This document shows, piece after piece, positions 23,300 through 34,109 of a stretch of DNA of 64,000 nucleotides. Numbering within the stretch: position 1 is the stretch's first letter; each line of letters starts with the position of its first letter. The notes below the pieces were generated by a model. It was not told where the DNA came from. It saw only the letters and a list, made by a program, of their open reading frames with translations, and made no database searches. Origin of the DNA: Gracilariopsis chorda (taxonomy: Eukaryota > Rhodophyta > Florideophyceae > Gracilariales > Gracilariaceae); contig NBIV01000194.1 in NCBI GenBank assembly GCA_003194525.1, positions 1 to 64,000 of the forward strand, given 5' to 3'. A program made the translations under genes and the position numbers.

Positions 23300-24524
23300 T
23301 TAGTTTTCCGCCTTCGGTGGTGGGTTGGGTTCCTCGACAACGAGTGCTTCATCCCGTTGACGGGGGTTTCTATCCGCATAAGCGGGGGTTGCAACGGATG
23401 GTTGCGTGATCTCCCGAATCGGGGCGTATGAAGCTTGCCGCGCACGCGGGGTCTGTTGTAGGGCATGGGAAAAGTCCGTTTTAGCACGGAGGTAGGAAGC
23501 CGTCGGGACGGAACGTTTCTCCTCTGGATTTAGGGCCTCATAAGTTGCCACTACCTTGGCCATATCCTTCAGTGAACAAATACACTGAGGTGAGGTATGG
23601 CCACGGGCATAGCACAGGGGGCAAATGAGAGCCAATACCGCGACAAGCGGATTATTATTCCGAGTATCGGAGAAGCGAACCGCAGGGCGGGTGTCAGTCC
23701 ATCCAGGCCGTTGATAATGGGATTGACCGTTTGAAAACTGGAGTCGTTGGGGTTGGACCCAACTGTTACCACCGTATTGAACGGGATATTCTGTTCCCGT
23801 ATCACGGGTCATCTCCGTCGTTGACGGTAAATCACTGGTGGGTATCGACACACCATCCCCCTGCACTAAATACACGATATCAAATCCCTGTCCAGGGTTC
23901 CCATCCGCAGTGAGCGGGAGTGAGGAAGCTTCGCTTTCTAGCAACAATGCTTTGGCGGATCTAGACCGATTGTTCGGAGTTCTTGCACGAAGTGCATCCC
24001 CTTCCGCTCGAGCGTGTTGGACCAGCTCGAGATAGGTAATCCTCCGCTTATCCTCCCGATAACGGGTAACTAAACTCCAGATTGCCGGGTCAAGACCATC
24101 GATGAACATGGTAATTCGCTACCCAGCGGGGTACACGTTAACATCTGTGGAAAGCCTTGTTAAGGCACACCGAGTAATCGGTCTCGGTCTCTCCAGTACG
24201 CTGGCGTGTATCTCGCAAAGTGAGGATAGCCTGCTGAATAGCAGTGTTTGTGGCGTAGGAGCGAAGAAGATACTGCACAGCCTCCGGCCAACAAGTAACC
24301 CCTCCCTCGGAGGCACGAGAAGATCCTCTGACAGAGCTGTATTGGTCCTCCGCCACTCCCCGTAAGAAATACGGTAAAGCCAAATATGCTTGTCCCTCAT
24401 TCATACCGAGGATATCGGCCTCCGCTACAAAGCGGGATAGAAAATCCAGTACTAGGACTGGGTCCTCTCCAGTAAAATACTGGTTGCGGAGCGAGAGCTG
24501 CATTCGCTTAATGCATTCTCGCAC
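23300..24524 (-). pseudogene. gag core and zinc knuckle of element B
   Basis: Two open stretches cover the gag core (helical, with YFTGEDPVLVLDFLSRFVAE near the start) and a perfect CCHC knuckle CPLCYARGHTSPQC near 23590-23630. The knuckle binds RNA during packaging in this family. Confidence 0.75.
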
Positions 24525-24599
24525 CTTTCCTGTACCACGGGGCGTACGTCCAAGTGACGAATCTTCGAGCCGGCAGTACCGGTATGATAAAAGCTTCCG

Positions 24600-25238
24600 C
24601 TAATCCGGGTTTGTCGGTGTCAATTCCTGGAGACCGGGGTGTCTTCTCCCATTCTGGCGGGTTCGGACCACACCTTCAGTGGCCGATGACCGCTTCGAGC
24701 GGGAGGAGTAGCCTCGCTTCTGGTGTTCCGAGTCGGAATCCGAGGAGCTCGAGCTAACCGAAAGGTTTCGGGATGAGTCCGACGATTTCGAAGAATCGGA
24801 GTCCGAATATTTTCGGTGGTGTTTCCGTTGATGACGGGGTTTCTTCTTCCCAGCAAGCTGGTCGTTATGCGATGCCTCGTTTACCGGATCACCCGGGGAT
24901 GGTTTGTCCATGAGGACGAACTGCTCCAGCGTCTCCAGGCGGGCACCAATCCGATCAAATCGGGCTTCAACTCCTTCGATGAAGGCGGCGGGTTGTCCCA
25001 AACTCTCCAACACGAAGTTGACGTCAGACCGTAAAATATGGAGTTCCTCGGCAACCTCCTTTACGGGGGTTGCCAAGACCACCTCTTGGAGGGATTTTAG
25101 TTCCCCTACAATGGTTTCATGGGCGGTCCACAAAGCGCGGACCTGGGATTCCAGGTAAATCCCCTGGGGGGTGTTATCGCCCGTTCCACGGGGGCTTGAA
25201 GCCGCGACAGCGGGAGCAGGCCGGGGTGCCTGGGGCAC
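24600..25238 (-). pseudogene. gag N-terminal region of element B
   Basis: This 212-codon frame has a Pro/Ala-rich start, a probable coiled-coil middle (ALWTAHETIVGELKSLQEVV) and a Ser/Asp-rich, basic end (SDSDSSKSSDSSRN). It lies between the primer binding site and the gag core. No named domain was recognised. Confidence 0.55.
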
Positions 25239-25558
25239 TGCGGCAACAGCCGGAGTCGATGCTGCATTCCCCTCCGGGGGGGTGATAACGAGGGCAAAAG
25301 GAGGTTCTGGGCTTACCGGTCGGGGGTATCATTCCGCAATGAAGCGGCGCCAGCACGACTGGAACTTGTCCGTATAGGGATACGGGGTACAAACCGAACT
25401 TCGGAAGTGTCCGCGTTGTCGCGGGAGCGACTACGCGTCACCACTGGCTCAGCATTGGAGGGATTTTTCGACATGGAAAAATACCGTTACGACGGGAAAC
25501 GATCACGGAACTTCCGGTGAATGAAAACAAACCTCGTAAGAGGGAAAACAAAAACCGA

Positions 25559-25576
25559 TTCTAGGTCGGGAGACCA
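25559..25576 (-). promoter_or_regulatory. primer binding site of element B (tRNA-Tyr-like)
   Basis: Reading the minus strand, TGGTCTCCCGACCTAGAA begins three bases inside the 5' LTR. Its complement ends in GGGAGACCA, a plausible tRNA 3' end with acceptor stem and CCA. A C1-G72 pair with discriminator A is a feature of eukaryotic tRNA-Tyr, so that primer is a reasonable guess. Confidence 0.6.
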
Positions 25577-25579
25577 ATT

Positions 25580-26412
25580 TGTGGTGCAATGCCCCAAAGG
25601 GGAAAAACACCGAAAGACGTTCGGGATCTTCCTCTAACGAGGTGAACCCAGTTGGGTAGAGCCCTCCCAGAGGTGTCACGGCGAAGCCGGTTTGTAAGAC
25701 CAGGGACACCTGTCGCGACTTGCTCAGGGAGATGAAGGCGAAGAATCGGTATCCGCTTGAGCGGGGTGTGATCCTCAGTAGAGGTATGTTTCCAAGTAAG
25801 TGGGGAAGTGTGAGCGGGTGCACATAGGAAGGGCCGCGGGTAGCGGGATGTACTACCCTGAAAGGGGGAAAGGAGAAGAGTGAAGGGGAAGGAGGAACAG
25901 TGGGCGAGGGTGAATCGCGAGAGCGACGAACAAATTCGGCAATGCCGGTGGACAGGACTCCCCCTACAGGGCGAAACACCAATGTTATTGGAACAATTAT
26001 ACTCCCAAGGATGGGCCTCTTTAGATGTGCAAGGGGGTTAGATGTACCGTGGTTTACGGCGTTTCCCTCCAAGGAGGAGTAGAGCACGCGCGCAAGCGGT
26101 AACAACTAGAGCCAATTCCCCAGGTTGGAGTCCCTTGTTGGGGAAGGCTTACTGGTGCGGCGGCAGTGCGCCGTCGCACTAAATACTAGCTTCCCAGAAA
26201 TGGGCGCGAAAATAATAAATAATATTAACTAAAATACTCCACATTTCGTGGCAACATCCACTACTGTGGCCAACCGCCAATTGGCCCAAAACCGTGTCCC
26301 ACGTGTCCATACCCACCATTGTGGGGCGTAGTTTATATACACACTACACAACCGATAATATCGGGAAAACGATCAAGTACCAGGAATCCCTCCTTGAGGG
26401 CGTTGCACTTCA
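25580..26412 (-). repeat. 5' LTR of element B
   Basis: This 833-bp LTR is identical in length to 16312-17144, with about 17 differences by eye. By eye, between 25 and 30 perfect 4-6 bp hairpins occur along it. Confidence 0.95.
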
Positions 26413-26417
26413 CAAAT
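26413..26417. repeat. target-site duplication of element B, right copy (CAAAT)
   Basis: Identical to 16307-16311. Confidence 0.9.
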
Positions 26418-26788
26418 GAAGCGATCCACATGCTTAATACTTCGGGACTGCTTTGCTGTCCACCTTTACGCGTGGCCACATACAAACATAAGGTGAAGAT
26501 CATCACGAAGAGTTAGAATATACTTCTGCTGCGTGGTGCTCTTACCCACTCATAGGAAATCGCAGTGAACAACTTCAATGGATCGTGTTGCATGTATCGA
26601 TCTTCCATGGACAGGGAATCCGCATGCCCGTTCGAGAGACAATGCAGTGTACACATCTTCTGATGAAGTACATCAAAGCACATGTTTTTGTTTTCCATAA
26701 ACTTGTTCACGCAAAGCGCTAATCGTAGCGTCCACTCTACGATTCCCACACACTCCGCAGTGCGCTTTGCCCATTAATTCAGTAGTAG

Positions 26789-27430
26789 TTATTTGCACGT
26801 TTCTGGAACGAGAAAAGCAATACCATCCATCCAGGTGTTTGTAGTGTTGAGCCACGTCTGATTCGTACAGTGGTTGGTCGGTATCTCTACTTTTGCTTGA
26901 GATTCTGTAACGGGTTCTAAAGTCGGCCACGTGACACCCGTCAGAGTACGTACAATTTGTTTGGCTCTCATGACCAAACTGTGATCTGATCCTATAGATT
27001 TTTGACGTGTTCGAAAGGATTTGGTCCATCTTGTTAGCTTTTCTGCAATGATATTGAGCTTCCCAGTCATATGTTCAATAGTGCAAGCAAACCGGGATAG
27101 GCAAAGTGCCCATCTTTGCACCTTACTGATGACATGACGCCCCAGTATCTGCTCAGAAGCTTGGGTATTGAACGAAAACATCAGATTGCGGTGATCAGTA
27201 TAGACATGAACTGGATTTTCGCCCAGAAAAAAGAAGTCCAGTTTCCGAAACAATTGATATATAGTGTACGCTTCCTTTTCAGGGGTACTCCATCTTTGCT
27301 TTAAGGAAGAAAATGCTTGACGAAAGAAAATGAGAGATAAGTGAGCCTGTTGGTTAATCTCTTTTTGAAGTTCAGGACAGTGCACCGGCTTGACTTCTCC
27401 AGCCCAGTACTCCTCAGAAGCATGCGTCAT
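26789..27430 (-). pseudogene. RNase H region of element D
   Basis: This 213-codon open stretch holds RNase H motifs (RWSTPEKEAYTIYQLFRKLD, VYTDHRNLMFSF) and the HMTGKLNIIAEKLTRW end, followed by the linker to integrase. Confidence 0.75.
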
Positions 27431-27884
27431 TATACAAATGATGTGCTCAGGCTTGAGATACGATCACTGTACGTCATCGCACAATCGCTGTTGAAGAGTT
27501 TTGGAAGCTGCTTATTGCTATGCTGCCTAGCCCATACGTGTGAGGGGTATGCGTTGGATTGATTTTTTCGTCCGTTTGGACGACATCTTATATGCCTCTT
27601 TGTGGGAAACTACGCCAGTTGTTCGTCGATGGAAAGGTGAGGTTCGATGCCTTGATTTACTGAGAGGCGATGTTCTTGGAGCCTAAATGCCACTAACGTG
27701 TTCCCCAATTGGGAACTGCAATAATTTGATGAGATACCTACGCTAGTGTAACCTACAACTAGGGTTTAAGTAGCCTTTTTGGGTTCCCTCCAGCGCTATG
27801 CAGCCGGAAACGGCTACACTCCTCCAGCATTTCACTTAGCTTATATAACAACTTTGTGGCGTCCGGAATGCATTGCAACATTCT

Positions 27885-28400
27885 TCAGACGCAATGTAAA
27901 AACTCGCAGAGTTCTGCAGTCAATTGAAGGGTATCAATATGTTTCAGAGCCTCAAAACGGGTAGGAACAAGGCGATAACCATTCTGGTTGATTATTCTGC
28001 CGCACCATACGTCTTTCTTGAAAAATGAACGCTTTTTACTTGAGATGAATAGCCCCTCGTCCACATATATCTGAAAGAAGCGTTCCAGTATGTCAAATAG
28101 CATTGCTTGATCCTGGCATGGATGATGAAATCATCAACCCAGTTTGAAGTTCTCCTGCAGCTCTGCAAAGCCTGTTTAGACGCATCTTTGAAAGTTTGGT
28201 ACTGCATTCGTCAGTCCTATGAGTACTATTCGTGAAAAGAAGGTTCCTGTGGAGCTGATCACACTGCACTCATCGTAGGAGTCCGGGTCAAGAGGAATTT
28301 GCCAATATCCTGACACAATGAATAATGGCGAAGTCCTTGCTTCCGGCGAAGTCATGGATTTCTGAATAGACATGAGACATTGGCCAAACGATATTCTCAA
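27885..28400 (-). pseudogene. reverse transcriptase region of element D
   Basis: Recognisable pieces are SGYWQIPLDPDSYDECS, VLIGLTNAVPNFQRCV and WVDDFIIHA (YxDD-box counterpart). A thumb-like end follows with FISSKKRSFFKKDVWCGRII. The order and wording match element C and E RT. Confidence 0.75.
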
Positions 28401-28853
28401 TGGCAGATTTGATCAGGCGTAGGTGTAAAATCATCCTGAACCTTGCTTTTGAGTAGGTTCGCGACGACTAATGGCGCGGCGAGCCACTTTGCCTCTGGAT
28501 ATGGCAGCCTAAAGTTCATGTGCAGGAGCTTCTGCATAATTTCATCAAGGAATATCCGCTGTGCTGGCGGGTACTTGCGCGCTTACCCTAATTGGCTTCC
28601 ATTGCTTACATGTTTCAATAAGCAAAGGAGGAAAGCTGGCCGGGGACGACTTTCCCAGCCTTAACCGAAAACCTGCTTATACTTAGTGCACTCGTCAAGA
28701 AGCTCTTGTCTTCTTTTTGATAGATTGTCCTCTCCGCAGTATCCAGCGATTTGTCCATCGCAGCTCTTATATCAGAGTCCGAGTCCTCGCCTACATCCGG
28801 ATACACATCTTCATCATCAATGTCGTCCTCGTCCTCACTCGCGGCACAGTGTA

Positions 28854-29378
28854 CTATCCCCTACCCCTGCCATTGTGTAGAGCTAGCAAGATCTTGTTGA
28901 TGTCTTGGTGTCTCTCGAGCTTCATCTTCGAAGATGCGTACAGTATTGGGATATTGACATGCTCTCCGACGCGAGACATTGCAGCTGTGACTAGTACGCG
29001 TTTTTTCAAACCTAGAGCTTGCAAAAGCTGTCTGCCTATGAAAATCTTCGATGTCTGCTCATTCACCACCAACCAATTGACATTGAGAAGGATTATGTTC
29101 TTGCGATGACGAATGTCTAGCATCCGGTCAGCAATGACTTTGAAATCGCATGTAATTCGCGGTTTGGCATTGTTGAAGACATCGAATGTGACTTGTCGTG
29201 CGAGCTTATGAACCGACTTCACACCCTCACGCTTACAAATCTGTTGGTACACATTCTTTGGTAGGAAGTTTGCAGAAGCCCCCTGAGCTGCCTTGAAGTC
29301 TGTCTCAAGTTCGCCATCGCAGAAACACACGTCGAAGACAGTGGTGGATAGATTTTCATCGTCCCCAACCTTCTTCAC
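28854..29378 (-). pseudogene. retropepsin-like region of element D
   Basis: This 174-codon open stretch includes NWLVVNEQTSKIFIGRQLL, the late protease motif shared with C and E. The catalytic motif itself is not clear. Confidence 0.55.
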
Positions 29379-29549
29379 AGAACCTGAACCTTTGTCTGCC
29401 GCCTATCGATTCGCTCTGAATGATTTCAGCAGTGACTCGATTTCTTCCGCTGTGGAGCTCTGACAGTCACGCATGTATTGTTGCTTCCCCTTACACTTCG
29501 CTGTATTCAAGCAGAAAAGTATTTATCGTTTGGGTTTGACATTGCGACT

Positions 29550-30314
29550 TTAGTCTTCACTCTCCCGCTTCCGCTTCCTTGATGGCGTGGAGTTGTGCTG
29601 GCTGATAGGAAGAATTGAGTCTTTTATGACATCGCCTTGGTTGTGATGCACATATTCGTACTTCTCTGCTTCTTCTGCCAGTCGCCTCAAGTAGGCCCCA
29701 AACTCTTTCTTGTGGAAGCCACCATGCGTTTCAATTCTTAGAATGCCTTCCATGTGATCCTGAAAATGGCGCGGGCGTACACGCTCGCAAATGTGTTGGA
29801 TAGCAACTTCAAGATTATTTGTTATTGCATCGCTGTATCCATGATCACGAATAGCGTTACCGTATTTCACACCCACATTGTAGAATCCTAGTTGAGCGTC
29901 ATCAGTATCTATGTCTATCTTGACGTGTTTGATGATCTTATGTCAGTGATGAACTCAATTCTTGCTTTGAGCAATCTTCGACTTGTCTTGGAGACGTTTT
30001 TTAATCATATCGTCGTTGACGTATTGGATTGACGCTGCCTCTATGAACTTTCAGAACTTTCATTCAAGCATAGTTTCGAACACATTTTCCGTGACACTCA
30101 TCTTTAGTGACATTGGATTGATTTTGAGACCGTCTTTGTTGTTCTGAGCGATCTGTTCTTCATAGCGTTTGCGCTTGCGTATGAATTGCGCAACTGAGCC
30201 TACATCGATCTGTTTCAGTTTCAGGGGCTCGATGCCAAACACAGTGGTCTGCTGTACGTAAACGTTCTCGTCCGTTGCTTCGCTCTTCTGCTTCATCGTA
30301 GAGCGCAAAAGCAT
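29550..30314 (-). pseudogene. gag region of element D
   Basis: A segment at 30060-30314 (FGIEPLKLKQIDVGSVAQF, then RKRKRYEEQI) parallels the gag starts of C and E. A second stretch at 29550-29876 (AIQHICERVRPRHFQDHMEG) parallels the C segment HIAIEHILKRIKPKNLRDRM. The gag ends with a basic tail. Confidence 0.6.
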
Positions 30315-30324
30315 AAAAACATTC

Positions 30325-30476
30325 CTGCAAAAGAATTATAACTATGCGAATTCGCTGGACTTAGCGCAATTCACTCGCAGGCCAGAAGCACACGAAGTCC
30401 AACGGAAAGATAAGCAGCTCTCTTTTTCTCCCCTTTTTGGGCTTCGGCTTTATTGAAGTAGTCTATACTGCCAACA
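30325..30476 (-). repeat. possible 5' LTR of element D
   Basis: On the minus strand a TGTTGGCAG start at 30476 is followed by an AATAAA signal. The gag region follows about 160 bp later. The partner LTR is outside the window, so this rests on position and end sequence only. Confidence 0.3.
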
Positions 30477-30497
30477 TTCTAATTAGAAGTTGGGAGC

Positions 30498-30670
30498 AAT
30501 GGCTCCACTGCGCTCAAGATAACCAACAGCGTGTAACAGCGAGTTCGTGCGCGTCATAGAGTAGATCGCAAACATTTGAGTCAGATGTTATAAGCACTGG
30601 ATTCATGGCGCTCAAGAGAACCGACAGCGACTAACAGCAAGGTCTTCGCCCCATAGTGCAGATCCTGAAT
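30498..30670. repeat. degenerate two-copy tandem repeat, period about 98 bp
   Basis: GCGCTCAAGATAACCAACAG at 30510 recurs as GCGCTCAAGAGAACCGACAG at 30608. The following bases (CATAGAGTAGATC against CATAGTGCAGATC) are also alike. Confidence 0.55.
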
Positions 30671-31355
30671 GGCACGTCGTAAGCGGCATTTGCTGGAGCT
30701 ACCAAACCTGCCCCTGCCAACCTCACGGTGGTTTTGAGGTGTAATAGGATGAAATGCTGCGTGGACATGAGATGCCTGAGAGGGTGCTGGAAATGACGGC
30801 TTTTGGCGTGTGAGCAGATTTTCATATTGTTAAAGTCGGTGCTGCGCGTCTCCAATGGAAGTGGGTAGGAATTAAAACATCATGAGAATTGCTCGTTGTA
30901 CAAATCTTTCATCATTGACAAACCGTTAAAGAATGTAGTTTACAATTGGCTCGTTGGTCGGCAATTCAAATTTTGTTTGCTGTTTTTTGTTTGCGCCGGA
31001 TTTTTATGTGTTTCAAGGTATGTTCGACGTTTTTTCCGTTCCATGCGGGTTTATGGCCTTGATAGTGACACTGAAGTACTCCGCCGAAGATGCTGAGTGC
31101 AGATTTTCTTTTACGGTCTGTACCATTTTTGCTGGGCTTTCTTTGGAAGATAGTAGGGTCAGCCTACAGGTTTGAAGTGCCGTGGGTTATTCTTTTTGTG
31201 ATGATTCTGCGTAGACGTGCTACAGCTTTTAGTTCTTCTAGGTTTGTGGGTTCGACGGATTCTGGAATTACGTGGCCGCATTTGAGGCCAATAAAAGTAT
31301 CTTCAAAATTTTGTATTTACTGATGGTACGTGTCAGGCATTCCCCCTCCATCCGT
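30671..31355. other. no supportable gene
   Basis: A/T-rich sequence with only short shadow frames. No domain, RNA gene or repeat end was recognised. Confidence 0.4.
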
Positions 31356-31435
31356 GCCCTTAAAAGGCGAAAAGGGGGTGGAGTCAATATGAGATGCGAT
31401 CTCATTTTAAGGGCCAACACCCCTCTTGCCTTTTC
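31356..31435. repeat. overlapping inverted repeats
   Basis: GCCCTTAAAA (31356-31365) pairs with TTTTAAGGGC (31405-31414), enclosing a GAGAT-GCG-ATCTC palindrome. An adjoining purine-rich block (31361-31380) has an inverted near-copy at 31415-31435, so two alternative stems are possible. Confidence 0.55.
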
Positions 31436-34109
31436 CAACTCTGGTACCACTCACCGCCATCCACACCGCCGTCCCACCCAGCCTCACCGGAACCATTACC
31501 TGCGTACGGCATCTCGCTGTACATCGCATTTCTCAAGACTTTTGCTACCCCTAGTATATCCCTGCGTGTCGATTGATGGACCTCATAAGTTCAGCACTCG
31601 GAAAAAAACCGGATCCTTTGAAGTGCTTGCTAAGTCTGAGTTGAACGTAGACCGATATTGCGAGAGAAGGGAATTGGCTGAGGATAAGACTGCACTGCAC
31701 TTACTTCTAATGGAAGCCCACCGAAAGATAATACGAATCATTGATATGATCGAACAACAGAGTGATTTCAATCGTGAACCTCTATGCAGCGAGTTCATAG
31801 GACGCAGACTGGACGTGATCAGGTCTCACCCGGAGAACAGCAACAAAGATCTGATGCTGTGGCTAGGATGCTAAGCAGTTCGGGCGCAATGAGTCGTGTC
31901 CGATGGGCAAACGTCACATCGCCCGCCGTGCCGTCGTCACCGTCTTTCTCGTTCCCAACGCACCGTAGTGCGCAGGTGGGCTCTGCTCGCGCCGCCTTCA
32001 AGCCCCAAACCTGTCATATCCCCCCCTTTTCCCCTCTCCCAGACACCGTGACGAGCTGTACACCGCCGTTTGCACCATGTTCAAAGACCACTTCTTTTTC
32101 CTTTGGCAACAACCACCTTCTATTAAAGCTGTCTGCTCCCTCCTGCCTCCAACACTACTCTATCCCACTTTCCCGCATAACCGTGCAGCTCGGTCTCCTG
32201 CACAGTGTGAGTGACTTGGTTGCCTTAGCCTGTTACAAGATCTACTGGCGTACTAGTTTGCTCCAAGCCACGCAATAGACCTAATGTTTTGATCCTTCGT
32301 CTTCAGTGACAGCATTTGTACCCCTATTGCGCTAGACCTAAGGTTTTGATGACGAATCTGTTTTCAACACTGTTCTTCTCCACCGCTACTAGTAGGAAGC
32401 TGTATTTTGTACGCCTTTATCATCATCTATTGCCGCCTTGCCTTAGTCGAGGCCGGATATTTCTTGTGTCTGCCGCTGCAGTACTCACGTTGCTATTAAC
32501 CCTTTCCGTTCTACTATCTATTGGCACTGAACACCAGTGCTGGTAAGTTCAAGCTACAAACATATCTTCAAGCTACTTTCCAGAAAAGAAGGGTGCAAAA
32601 AGGGCTGTTGTCGTCCAGTGTCGTGAAATAGTCCAACATGACACTCACAGTACGTTTAGTTGTTTATTGTAAGTTCAAATATAATTTTTTTAAAGGGCCA
32701 TGTAGATCAAAAGTAAACTTTGGTCAGGATGAACGTTGAATGATAAAAAGCTGCCAAGTTTATAATGAACGTGTTGGTTAAGAGTTGAAGTTTATAGTTG
32801 TGCCAAAATATGCACCGAATTGGTTGGCTGCTATGGTAGTAATGTCATCTTTTACGGAGTGTGAGTGTAGGAATCTCTGTTTCTCGGAGCAGTGTTCGTT
32901 GTTCACGGGAGCAAAGGTCTGACCGCGGGTTGAATGGAAAATTTTGTCTGGGCTGCTCTTTGATACGTCTGGGCCCATAATTTGAGACAACACAATCGAT
33001 GACCGTTCTTTTCTTGACGTTGTCGCCGAAGGAGAATGTTATGAATTCTTATCATGTGTTAGGACATATTTTCTAAGAGGTTCCAGTTTTAATTCTAGTT
33101 GCACAAAATTGCATTTATTAGAGCAATCTCGTAATCACTACAGTAAAAATTTCTATATAAGGACATCGCTGCAATTGTCGGCACTCCGCTTCTCTTCTCT
33201 CCGCCAGCCCGGACTGGAGAAGAGCACCAACCTGCCTCACCAGCAAAGGTCAAAGTAAACAACACTTTTTCATTCTTTCTGTTTATTTGCATTAATTTCT
33301 GAAAAGTAAGATAATCCGTTGATAACAGCACAGAGAACCTTTGTTGGGGGTGTCTACGTGTACAGCGTGCTAACACAAATTAAGCCTTTCTGAGGGTTAC
33401 GCTGTAACTCTAGCCTACTGATGGCCGGTGACCGTTACAGTTGCCGTAATCGGACATGAAATCAGAACCCGGTCGTTTTTGTCCGCACGGAGCAAGTGTT
33501 GGCTGCGTTGTTACACGTCCAACAGGCATCGTCCGGGCAAGGCCAATCATCAACGGTTGGAGGAGTACGGAGACTACTTCATTACATTACCACTCCACCA
33601 CTCCGCTGCCAACAGGTGGTGCTTTGGCGGAAAAAGCACGCCACCGCCCTCCACGTTCGCGCACTGCGCACGCATAGAACCCTTCGTATCATCGGCGTTT
33701 TCCAGTCTCCCCGTGTCCCAGCATGGGACTCCAGGACCACGTCCCGGCCTTTGCACTGCTGCCAACCCGCTAACCTCTTGCTATGAACTTTTCTGTAATG
33801 CCAGACAGCTTTAAAAAGCAAAAGCGCTTGGAACACCTGAGGTGCACTCAGTGCATCGCTGCCGGGATAGTTCATCAGAAAACATTCGGGTATGCCAAGA
33901 TCAGTACGTGAGAAGAGCTCGAGTCTTCTTCTATCAACATTTCTATAGGCACAGTCCCTAAAACCTTTGCAACAGATGTACAGCGGTTAGATTCGTTTTG
34001 TGCTTATAAGCTCTCAGTGAAGTCCAGCTTGGTGCTGCGGTCATCCACGCTCTGAACCGTCCTCGGTGCACTGAACCGACCTGAACCTTGAAAACTCCCG
34101 TGATAGCCG
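31436..34109. other. no confident gene; weak 200-codon frame at 31272-31874
   Basis: The plus-strand frame 31272-31874 has a plausible helical end (LAEDKTALHLLLMEAHRKII) but runs through the inverted repeat and matches nothing I recognise. The rest has only short frames. Confidence 0.3.

Larger units (their letters stand above)
16312..26412 (-). mobile_element. Ty3/gypsy chromovirus-type LTR retrotransposon B, full length with TSD
   Basis: This 10.1-kb element has two 833-bp LTRs (16312-17144 and 25580-26412), TG...CA ends and a perfect 5-bp target duplication CAAAT. On the minus strand it has gag with zinc knuckle, protease, RT, RNase H, integrase and chromodomain, and on the plus strand an antisense reading frame. 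A tRNA-like primer binding site and a G-rich polypurine tract flank the internal region. The LTRs differ at about 17 positions by eye, about 2%, so insertion is recent on the scale of this window. It is nevertheless broken, about half a dozen times. It inserted into element D. Confidence 0.96.
26418..30476 (-). mobile_element. Ty3/gypsy LTR retrotransposon D, 5' part, old and interrupted
   Basis: On the minus strand from right to left there are a possible LTR, gag, retropepsin-like, RT, RNase H and the first part of integrase. The remainder of integrase continues beyond B (16170-16311) and beyond C (9426-9517), and the 3' end is left of the window. Its sequence resembles elements C and E. It is heavily decayed, with more than ten breaks, and is older than A, B and C, which sit inside it. 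Confidence 0.85.

Noticed and set aside
31784-32278. 164-codon plus-strand frame
   Set aside because: No motif, composition typical of non-coding C/T-rich DNA, overlaps another weak frame.
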